Part shown: one piece after another, positions 18,031 to 44,037 of the stretch
Position numbering within the stretch: position 1 is the first letter of the stretch
Layout of the letters: each line of letters opens with the position of its first letter
Assembly (NCBI RefSeq): GCF_035989305.1
Contig: NZ_CP108514.1
Coordinates: 9,466,501-9,530,500, forward strand
From: Streptomyces sp. NBC_01233
Lineage (GTDB): Bacteria; Actinomycetota; Actinomycetes; Streptomycetales; Streptomycetaceae
Direction of reading: 5' to 3'
DNA length: 64,000 nt
The notes under the pieces: model-generated
Databases searched by the model: none
What the model was told of the DNA's origin: nothing
The model's input: only the letters and a program-made list of their open reading frames with translations
Made by a program: the position numbers and the translations under genes

Positions 18031-19707
18031 CTAGGCCATTTCCTCCCACCGGACCCGGTGGTGCGGCAGGAGCAGCACGAGGGCGGTGACCGGGACGAGG
18101 CCACCGGCCGCCCAGTACAGCGTCTCGCTGTAGGTGGACACGAACGTCTTCGCGCGGATCTCGCCGAGCGCGCCATTGATCGTATCCCGGGTGCCGCCGC
18201 CGGCGCCCTGCACCAGGTTGGAGCACGTGACCGGCACCTTGGCCAGGTCGTCCTGGCCGAGTGCCTCGGTCGCGCAGTCCTGGAGGTCCGCGGCCTGCTG
18301 CGGCGACACCGACTGCACGGTGGGGGCGACCCGTTCGGCCTGCGGCCCGGCGTTGCCCGCGAGCGCCGCGAAGAAGAGGCTGCCGATGACCGCCACGCCG
18401 AGCGCGGCGCCGAGCTGGCCGGTGGCGTTGATGATGCCGGAGGCGGCGCCGGCCTCCTGCGGCTTGACCTCCCTGAGGACCAGCGCCGTGAGCGGGGGCA
18501 TGAGCAGACCCATGCCGGAGCCGATCAGCAGCATGGACGGGATCGCGTGCCAGGAGGTGATGTCCGTACCGAAGTGGTCGGCCGCCCAGGCGTAGGAGAT
18601 GATGCCCGCGAACATCAGGACGGCCCCCGCGAGCAGGCAGTAACGACCGTAGAGCGGGGAGAACTTGCGGACGGCGAGACCGCCGACGACCGGTACGCAC
18701 AGGGAGAACGGGATCGCCGTCAGACCCGTGTGCAGGGCCGACCAGCCGAGGCCCGCCTGGAGGTAGAGGGTCCAGCTGAGGAAGAAGCCGGCGGGGATGG
18801 CGCTGAAGAGGAGCTGCACGCCGATGCCGGCGCCGAACGCGCGGACCTTGAACAGGGACAGCGTCACCAGGGGCGAGCCGTCCTTGCGGGTCTTGTGGCG
18901 TTCGTAGACCACGAACAGCACGAGGACGGGGGCGGCGGCGACGAGCGAGACGATGCTCCAGAGCGGCCAGTCGAGTTCGCGGCCGAGGGTCAGCGGCACC
19001 ATGAGCAGCAGCAGTCCGAGGATGACCAGCAGCATGCCGATCATGTCCAGGCGCTTCGCGTGGGGGGAGCTCGATTCCCGCATCCACTTCGCGGCGCCGA
19101 TCAGGGCCACCACGCCGACGGGCAGGTTCACCACGAAGATGCTGCGCCAGCCGAGGTCCAGCGGGCTCCAGCTGATCAGGGCGCCGCCGATGAGGGGACC
19201 GGAGACGATGGCCAGGCCGACCATGCTCGCGTAGAGGCTGACGACGCGGCCGATCTCCTGGGGAGCGAAGGAGACGTGGATGAGCGCGAGCACCTGGGGC
19301 ACCATGATCGCGGCGGTGAGCCCCTGGAGCGCACGGGCGACGACGAGTAATTCGGTGCTGGGCGCGGCGGCGCACATGGCGGACGCGAGGATGAAGCCGC
19401 TGACGCCGATGAGGAACATCCGCTTGCGGCCGAAGATGTCACCGAGCCGGCCGCCGGTGATCAGCAGGACGGCGAAGCTCAGGGTGTAGCCGGCCGTCAT
19501 CGCCTGGATGGCTACGGTCGAGGCGCCGAGGTCGCGTTGGATGCTCGGGATCGCCACGGTGATGATGTTGGCGTCGAGCAGGTCCATGAAGGTGGCGACC
19601 AGCAGGACGGTCAGCGCGAGCCACCGCTTCGGGTCGGGCTCGGGCGCGTCGGGGGTGGCAGGTGGGCCGGCGTTCGCCGGCTTTTCTGCCTGCCCTGCCT
19701 TGTTCAT
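18031..19707 (-). CDS. MFS drug exporter, DHA2 (EmrB/QacA) family
   Basis: A 558-residue protein with about 14 hydrophobic helices. Family motifs include FMDLLDANIITVAIPSIQ (40-57), the loop 2-3 signature GGRLGDIFGRKRM (85-97) and GPLIGGALI. GGAGAAG precedes ATG 19707, which overlaps the TetR stop. It is most likely the self-resistance exporter of the product. Codon 120 is TTA (complement of 19348-19350), the rare leucine codon read by bldA tRNA, so translation may be tied to development. The adjacent TetR gene and its double operator suggest drug-induced expression. Confidence 0.88.
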   Translation of the reverse strand: MNKAGQAEKPANAGPPATPDAPEPDPKRWLALTVLLVATFMDLLDANIITVAIPSIQRDLGASTVAIQAMTAGYTLSFAVLLITGGRLGDIFGRKRMFLIGVSGFILASAMCAAAPSTELLVVARALQGLTAAIMVPQVLALIHVSFAPQEIGRVVSLYASMVGLAIVSGPLIGGALISWSPLDLGWRSIFVVNLPVGVVALIGAAKWMRESSSPHAKRLDMIGMLLVILGLLLLMVPLTLGRELDWPLWSIVSLVAAAPVLVLFVVYERHKTRKDGSPLVTLSLFKVRAFGAGIGVQLLFSAIPAGFFLSWTLYLQAGLGWSALHTGLTAIPFSLCVPVVGGLAVRKFSPLYGRYCLLAGAVLMFAGIISYAWAADHFGTDITSWHAIPSMLLIGSGMGLLMPPLTALVLREVKPQEAGAASGIINATGQLGAALGVAVIGSLFFAALAGNAGPQAERVAPTVQSVSPQQAADLQDCATEALGQDDLAKVPVTCSNLVQGAGGGTRDTINGALGEIRAKTFVSTYSETLYWAAGGLVPVTALVLLLPHHRVRWEEMA

Positions 19708-20465
19708 GGGTTCTTCTCCAGGTTCTCGATCGGGGGTTCGGCGGTGGGTGCCGCGGTGGGTTCGGCCGCGGTTGCGGTGCTGCGGGCGAGTGCGGTCCAG
19801 GACTTCATCAGGAGCTCCACCACGTCCACGACGGAGTCCATGCCGCTGTCGGCGGGGGAGAGCACGCGCTGGATGGACAGTCCGTCGTTCAGCGCGTGCA
19901 CGATCAGGGCCAGCAGCTCCACGGGAGCCGGCGTGGTCACGCCGCGCGCGGTGAAGCCCTGCTCCAGCGACTGGGCGATCGCCTCCCGGGAACGGCGCTC
20001 GCGGTCCGCCAGTACGGGCAGCAGCTCCGGGTCGCGCAGTCCGTAGAGCCAGAGTTCGGTGCGCAGGGCGAGCCAGCTGGCGAGGTTCTCGTCGCGCCGG
20101 CGGTGCCAGGAGCGGAGGTGGTCGAGCATCTCCTCGAAGGTGGCCGCCTCGCGGCTCATCGCCTGGATCTCTTCCAGCTCGTGCTGGGTCCGCTGTTCGA
20201 GCAGGGCGAGGACGAGCTCGTGCTTGCCCTCGAAGTTGCCGTAGAAGGCGCCCCGGGTGTAACCGGCGGCCTCGACGATCTGCTCCACCGAGGTTCCGCT
20301 GACCCCTTGGCCGGCGAACAGTGCGGCCGCCGACTGAAGGATCTGCTCGCGGGTGACCTGCCGGCTCTGCTGCCGGGTGAGTCGCTTGGTGATGGTGATC
20401 GCCTCCTTGACGCGCTTCCCAGATACGAGACTGTATCCCAATACGGAGCTGTATCTGAAACGCAT
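19704..20465 (-). CDS. TetR family transcriptional regulator of the exporter
   Basis: Up to 253 residues. An N-terminal helix-turn-helix (TREQILQSAAALFAGQGVSG ... VEQIVEAAGYTRGAFYGNF) is followed by an all-helical ligand domain and an Ala/Thr/Pro-rich tail. Its stop overlaps the exporter start. The start is uncertain. The only ATG (20465) has no Shine-Dalgarno and would place the operator pair inside the coding region. A clear AAGGAGG (about 20402-20408) is correctly spaced only for an ATC codon at 20393, which would give 229 residues. Leaderless translation from 20465 is the alternative. Confidence 0.82.
   Translation of the reverse strand: MRFRYSSVLGYSLVSGKRVKEAITITKRLTRQQSRQVTREQILQSAAALFAGQGVSGTSVEQIVEAAGYTRGAFYGNFEGKHELVLALLEQRTQHELEEIQAMSREAATFEEMLDHLRSWHRRRDENLASWLALRTELWLYGLRDPELLPVLADRERRSREAIAQSLEQGFTARGVTTPAPVELLALIVHALNDGLSIQRVLSPADSGMDSVVDVVELLMKSWTALARSTATAAEPTAAPTAEPPIENLEKNP
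20421..20456. promoter_or_regulatory. paired TetR-type operator
   Basis: Two adjacent imperfect palindromes: GATACGAGACTGTATC (20422-20437) and AATACGGAGCTGTATC (20440-20455), with centres 18 bp apart. The whole block also begins AGATAC and ends GTATCT. It sits at the 5' end of the tetR-exporter operon, the expected place for autoregulation. The inverted repeats are seen directly; binding by this TetR is inferred. Confidence 0.65.
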
Positions 20466-20500
20466 TCAGGGAGGGACGGCCGCGCAGCGGGGCGCGCATG

Positions 20501-20547
20501 CGAACGGGCTGCCACCGGTGCCCGAAGGCGTGGTGGCAGCCCGTTCG
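20501..20547 (-). terminator. terminator after the crotonyl-CoA carboxylase/reductase gene
   Basis: Arms CGAACGGGCTGCCACC (20501-20516) and its perfect complement (20532-20547) with a 15-base loop form a 16-bp GC-rich stem. It starts 15 bases beyond the CCR stop on the minus strand. It separates the CCR operon from the tetR-exporter operon. Confidence 0.8.
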
Positions 20548-20561
20548 GCCGAGCCGTGGGG

Positions 20562-21914
20562 TCAGGCGGTCGTTGGCGCCGGGACCCGGAAGCGGTTGAT
20601 GGCATCGAGGTGTCGGGCGCGCATCTCGTGGTCGCGGACGCCCAGACCCTCCTCGGGGGCCAGCGCGAGGATCCCCACCTTGCCGTGGTGCAGGTTGCGG
20701 TGGACGTCGTACAGGGCCTGGCCGGTGTCCTCCAGCGCGTAGACCTTCGACAGGGTGGGGTGGATCCTGCCCTTGGAGATCAGCCGGTTCGACTCCCAGG
20801 ATTCCCGGTAGTTGGCGAAGTGGGAGCCGACGATCTTCTTGAGGGACATCCACAGGTGGCGGTTGTCGTACTCGTGGTGGTAGCCGGAGGTCGAGGCGCA
20901 GGTGACGATCGTGCCGCCCTTGCGGGTGACGAAGACGCTCGCGCCGAACGTTTCGCGCCCCGGGTGCTCGAAGACGATGTCCACGTCCTCGCCGCCGGTC
21001 AGCTCGCGGATGCGCTTGCCGAAGCGCTTCCACTCCTTCGGGTCCTGGGTGCGTTCGTCCTTCCAGAACCTGTAGTCCTCGGCGCTGCGGTCGATGATCG
21101 CGGTCGCGCCCATCGCCCGGCAGATGTCGGCCTTCTGCGCGCTGGAGACCACGCAGACCGGGTTGGCGCCGCCGGCGAGGGCGAACTGGGTGGCGTACGA
21201 GCCGAGTCCGCCGCCGGCACCCCAGATCAGGACGTTGTCGCCCTGCTTCATGCCGGCGCCGTTGCGGGAGACCAGCTGGCGGTACGCGGTGGAGGCGACC
21301 AGCCCCGGGGAAGCGGCCTCCTCCCAGCTCAGATGCCGGGGTTTGGGCATCAACTGGGTGGACTTCACCAGGGCGATCTCCGCCAGGCCGCCGAAGTTCG
21401 TCTCGTAGCCCCAGATGCGCTGCTCGGGGTCGAGCATCGCGTCGTCGTGGCCGTCCGGCGCCTCCAGTTCGACCGAGAGGCAGTGCGCGACGACCTCGTC
21501 GCCCGGCTTCCAGGCATGGACGCCCGGCCCCGTGCGCAGCACGACGCCAGCGAGGTCGGAGCCTATGACGTGGTACGGCAGGTCGTGGCGCTTGGTGAGC
21601 TCGCTGAGCCTGCCGTAGCGCTCCAGGAAGCCGAAGGTCGGCAGCGGTTCGAAGAGGGCCGACCAGACGGTGTTGTAGTTGACCGAGGAGGCCATGACGG
21701 CCACCAGGGCCTCACCCGGGCCGAGTTCGGGCACCGGAACCTCGTCCAGGTGCACCGACTTGCGCGGGTCCTTGTCGCGGGTGGCGAGCCCCGCGAACAG
21801 GTCCGTCTCGTCCTTGTGCAAGGTGACGGCCCGGTACGCCTCGGGGAGGGCGAGCGCGGCGAAGTCCTCCCGCACCCCTTCCCCGCTCACGACGGCATCG
21901 ATGATGTCCTGCAT
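20562..21914 (-). CDS. ccr: crotonyl-CoA carboxylase/reductase (KirN-type)
   Basis: A 450-residue MDR-superfamily enzyme that reductively carboxylates crotonyl-CoA to ethylmalonyl-CoA with NADPH and CO2. The NADPH fold shows WGAGGGLGSYATQ (231-243). Residues reported to bind CO2 in the characterised Kitasatospora enzyme occur at the same numbers: N81 (NYNTVW), E171 (GYETNFGG) and H365 (GSHFANYRE). Position 170 is Tyr instead of Phe. It supplies the ethylmalonyl unit that the VASH-type acyltransferase would load. It is the last gene of a minus-strand group with DUF3037 and a HipA-like kinase. Confidence 0.95.
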   Translation of the reverse strand: MQDIIDAVVSGEGVREDFAALALPEAYRAVTLHKDETDLFAGLATRDKDPRKSVHLDEVPVPELGPGEALVAVMASSVNYNTVWSALFEPLPTFGFLERYGRLSELTKRHDLPYHVIGSDLAGVVLRTGPGVHAWKPGDEVVAHCLSVELEAPDGHDDAMLDPEQRIWGYETNFGGLAEIALVKSTQLMPKPRHLSWEEAASPGLVASTAYRQLVSRNGAGMKQGDNVLIWGAGGGLGSYATQFALAGGANPVCVVSSAQKADICRAMGATAIIDRSAEDYRFWKDERTQDPKEWKRFGKRIRELTGGEDVDIVFEHPGRETFGASVFVTRKGGTIVTCASTSGYHHEYDNRHLWMSLKKIVGSHFANYRESWESNRLISKGRIHPTLSKVYALEDTGQALYDVHRNLHHGKVGILALAPEEGLGVRDHEMRARHLDAINRFRVPAPTTA

Positions 21915-21962
21915 GTGGTGTCCTCGGTACGGGGATGGGCGGTCGTGCGGGAGGACGGCGGC

Positions 21963-22358
21963 TCAGCGCACCAGACGGTTCATCAGCCGGGTCAGTTCGG
22001 CCGTCGGGTCGGCCGTGAGGCCGCCGTGCACCGGTCCGGTCTGGACGACCGCGCTGCGCGGGGCCGTCAGCCAGCCGAACCGCGAGCGCAGCGTGCCGGC
22101 GCCGGCCTGGCCGGCCTTCGGGTCGCCGGCGCAGATGGCGCGGATCGCCTCGAGTGCGTCGGTGACACCGGTCAGGTCGACCTCGGGGTCCAGGGCGCGC
22201 AGGCGTGCGGCGTCGATGTGGATCTCGGCCGCGAGGAAGTCGGCCTGCTTGCAGTAGAGCAGCGCGCCGACGTTGATCCGCTCTCCGCGGTCCACGCGGG
22301 GAACGGCCTGCAGCAGCGCGTAGTCGAAACCGAGGGAAGGGGAGACGTGAGTGCTCAT
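21963..22358 (-). CDS. DUF3037 domain-containing protein
   Basis: A 131-residue protein. The N-terminal FDYALLQAVPRVDRGERINV and GALLYCKQADFLAAEI segments and the later SRFGWLTAPRSAVVQTGPVH are typical of DUF3037. These small proteins of unknown function are usually encoded directly after a HipA-like kinase, as here. ATG 22358 overlaps the expected stop of that kinase (ATGA). Any link to antibiotic production is unknown. Confidence 0.82.
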   Translation of the reverse strand: MSTHVSPSLGFDYALLQAVPRVDRGERINVGALLYCKQADFLAAEIHIDAARLRALDPEVDLTGVTDALEAIRAICAGDPKAGQAGAGTLRSRFGWLTAPRSAVVQTGPVHGGLTADPTAELTRLMNRLVR

Positions 22359-23130
22359 GCCGCCGCCTCCGGCCACCAGGCGCGCCCGCGAGACGGGCCA
22401 GCAGGTATTCGCAGTAGCGTTCGCGCAGGGTTTGCGGATCCGCGCCGTTCGCCGAGTTCATGGTGACCAGGAAATCGTCGGGCACGAGGCCGAGGATCCG
22501 CTCCAGCGCCTCCGGCGTCACGAGGGCGGCCAGCTCGGCGTCGAGGGCGTCGAGGACCGGGGACGCCAGCGTGGACACCCGCTCGGACAGGACGTGCGAG
22601 CCCAATCCGTAGTCCCGGTTGGCCCATCCGTCCACCGACGGCCACGAGTGCTGGAAGATCAGCGCCGCACCGTGGTCGATCGCCCACAACTGGCGGTGCC
22701 AGATGAGGAGGTTGGGGTTGGACCAGGTGCGGTCCACATTGGCCGTCAGGGCGTCCAGCCAGTAGATGCGGGCGGCCTCCTCCGCCGGCGCCCGCCAGGC
22801 GATGCCGTCGTAGCCGACCGAGCCGGGCAGGAAGTCCATGGCCAGATTGGGGCCGGTGCTGGCCTGGAGGAGCTGTTGCACCTCCTGGTCCGGCTCGCGG
22901 CGGGCCAGTTCGACGTCCACGTCGAGGAGGACCAGGTCGGGGACCCGGATGCCGAGGTGCCGGCCGAGCTCGCCGACCACGATCTCGGCGACGAGGGCCG
23001 CGCTTCCCTGGCCCGCTCCCCGGAACTTGACGACATAAGTGCCGTCATTGTCGGCCTCGACGATACCGGGAAGCGAACCGCCCTCGCGCAGGGCCGTCAA
23101 ATATTGCGTTCCTTTTACTTCTTGCAGCAT
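22355..23130 (-). CDS. HipA-like kinase family protein, apparent 1-bp frameshift near the C-terminus
   Basis: Starts at ATG 23130 (MLQEVKGTQYLTALREGGSL). The core shows GTYVVKFRGAGQG (nucleotide-binding strand), NVDRTWSNPNLLI and LWAIDHGAALIF, matching the short HipA-type kinase family paired with DUF3037. As read, the frame misses its natural stop and runs on to 21712 through the DUF3037 and CCR genes. One added base at about 22380-22390 gives the C-terminus RAWWPEAAA with a stop at 22355-22357 overlapping the DUF3037 start. Only the last 10 or so residues are affected. Either a genuine 1-bp deletion or a sequencing error in GC-rich DNA. Confidence 0.75.
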
Positions 23131-23198
23131 GTCGATCACCCTACTGGCGCACGATGGGCCCTCCAAGGGTGTGATCGAGTTCCGGCCATTGGTCCGGC

Positions 23199-23227
23199 AG
23201 CCCCGTGCGGGACGGTCGCACGGGGCT
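23199..23227 (-). terminator. 11-bp stem hairpin between PPTase and HipA-like genes
   Basis: Arms AGCCCCGTGCG (23199-23209) and CGCACGGGGCT (23217-23227) are perfectly complementary around a 7-base loop. It lies in the 200-bp gap between two minus-strand genes. It is probably a second terminator for the upstream phosphopantetheinyl transferase transcript. Confidence 0.6.
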
Positions 23228-23290
23228 CGACGAGTTATTTGGCTGAATTCCTACGGAGCCCGCGGTGGGAATGCGATCGGCTCCCGTGCA

Positions 23291-23319
23291 TTTCGGCCAC
23301 CCGTCGAAGGTGGCCGGAA
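23291..23319 (-). terminator. terminator after the phosphopantetheinyl transferase gene
   Basis: Arms at 23291-23301 and 23309-23319 pair over 11 positions with one wobble/mismatch around a 7-base loop. The hairpin starts 13 bases beyond the stop of the minus-strand PPTase gene. Confidence 0.65.
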
Positions 23320-23331
23320 TCCGGCGTGCAG

Positions 23332-24165
23332 TCACCGGTTACCGGAGGTTGCGGGTGCGTGGGCGGCCGGTACGACGATCCCCGTCGCCACGTACTCGAC
23401 GCCCTCCCGGACGACGGTTCGCCAGTGCCCGGTGAAGGTGTTCACCCGGCGCCCGCCGATCACCGGGCCCGGCACGTGCAGCGAGCTGACGAAGGTGCCC
23501 CGCTCCGGATCGGGGGTGATGGTGCAGTCGCTGAAATCCAGCAGCTGGCCCATGAGCGGGAAGCAGGTCTTGTACGTGCTCTCCTTCGCGCTGAACAGCA
23601 GCCTGTCCCAGGCCACGGCGGGATGGGACAGGGTGAGGCGGTCCAGCGTGCGCCGCTCCTCGGGCGAGGCCACCATCCTCTCGACGCCCCTGGGCAGCAC
23701 GGAGTTCGGTTCGGCGTCGATCCCGACCGCGGCGACCGACGCGGTCCTGGCGACCGCTGCCGCCCGGTAGCCGGGGCAGTGGGTCATGCTGCCCGCGACG
23801 CCCTCGGGCCAGGCGGGCGCCCCGGCGGGACCGGGGAGGATCGGCCCGGGCGGCATCCCGAGCCGGGCCAATGCCGTGCGGGCGCACAGCCGGACGGTGG
23901 CGAATTCTCGCCGGCGCTTGTCGACCGCGCGCTTCACCCTGTCCGCTTCCTCCGGGTAGAGGTAGATGTCCGGCGGGTCGGCGAACAGCTCCACGATCAC
24001 GACGTCCGGCAGCGTACCGGCGAGTAGGCCGGGCCCGGCGGGGCCGGGGCCCGGGTTTGGCCCCGGCCCCGTGCGGGGCGCGGGGTTCGGGTTATCGGGC
24101 CAGGTGGGCCCGGGTTTCCGTACGGGATGCCGGATGCCGAGATCCGGCTCTGGAATTCCTGCCAC
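23332..24165 (-). CDS. kirP: 4'-phosphopantetheinyl transferase, EntD/Sfp type (KirP-type)
   Basis: About 277 residues. It converts apo carrier proteins to the holo form using CoA. The GTG at 24165 is preferred to an in-frame GTG at 24180 because GGAGGGG then lies 6 bases upstream. After a Pro/Gly-rich N-terminus the core contains the Mg-binding VGIDAEP motif and the LLFSAKESTYK motif characteristic of EntD-like enzymes, plus RREFATVRLCARTALARLG upstream. It is transcribed away from the PKS genes from a shared 330-bp intergenic region. It would activate the many ACP/PCP domains of the neighbouring synthases. Confidence 0.9.
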   Translation of the reverse strand: MAGIPEPDLGIRHPVRKPGPTWPDNPNPAPRTGPGPNPGPGPAGPGLLAGTLPDVVIVELFADPPDIYLYPEEADRVKRAVDKRRREFATVRLCARTALARLGMPPGPILPGPAGAPAWPEGVAGSMTHCPGYRAAAVARTASVAAVGIDAEPNSVLPRGVERMVASPEERRTLDRLTLSHPAVAWDRLLFSAKESTYKTCFPLMGQLLDFSDCTITPDPERGTFVSSLHVPGPVIGGRRVNTFTGHWRTVVREGVEYVATGIVVPAAHAPATSGNR

Positions 24166-24263
24166 GAGCGACCCCTCCACTTGCGTAACCAGGCATGATC
24201 ATCCACGATGCATTCTCGTCGGCCCTCGAATTCCGGTGACGGAGAGGGGGGTCGAGCCGAGGG

Positions 24264-24377
24264 GTAGTTTCAATGGTCAACCACCCTGGTGGCTGCTGTG
24301 TTATACAGAGTCCTACGGGAGTAGTTTCAATGGTCAACTACTTCGTCGGTCGGTGTGCTAGACAGGGTCTTCAGGGA
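24264..24377 (+). promoter_or_regulatory. tandem duplicated 57-bp promoter/operator unit upstream of the PKS operon
   Basis: The 18-mer GTAGTTTCAATGGTCAAC occurs at 24264-24281 and again at 24321-24338, exactly 57 bp apart. The following 39 bp of each copy also align, at 24 of 39 identical. In each copy a -10-like hexamer lies 20 bases after the 18-mer: TATACA (24302-24307) and TAGACA (24359-24364), within GTGTTATACAGAGTC and GTGCTAGACAGGGTC. The region lies between the divergent PPTase and first PKS genes. This looks like a duplicated promoter with a bound activator or repressor at about the -35 position. Confidence 0.6.
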
Positions 24378-24494
24378 AATGCATCGGGGGATGTGGATGA
24401 TTCAGCGCTGTCATCAGTCGTGGTCGCATCCGGGTCGGGGCGCACGCCGGCCCGCAGCGGCCGCCGAGCGTACTTCGGCCGGGCGGGTGCCCAT

Positions 24495-30641
<6,147 letters not shown>

Positions 30642-30697
30642 CCCGGCGCGGCCGGGCCCGACACGCCCCCGCATCGCCGACCACCAGGAGAGAACAC

Positions 30698-44033
<13,336 letters not shown>

Positions 44034-44037
<4 letters not shown>

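Noticed and set aside
21712..22354. Long C-terminal extension of the HipA-like protein
   Set aside because: It is an Arg/Pro-rich read-through antiparallel in character to real coding and overlaps two good genes; a 1-bp frameshift explains it better.
24264..24338. SARP-type direct repeats
   Set aside because: SARP sites are heptamers spaced 11 or 22 bp; the 18-bp unit with 57-bp spacing does not fit.
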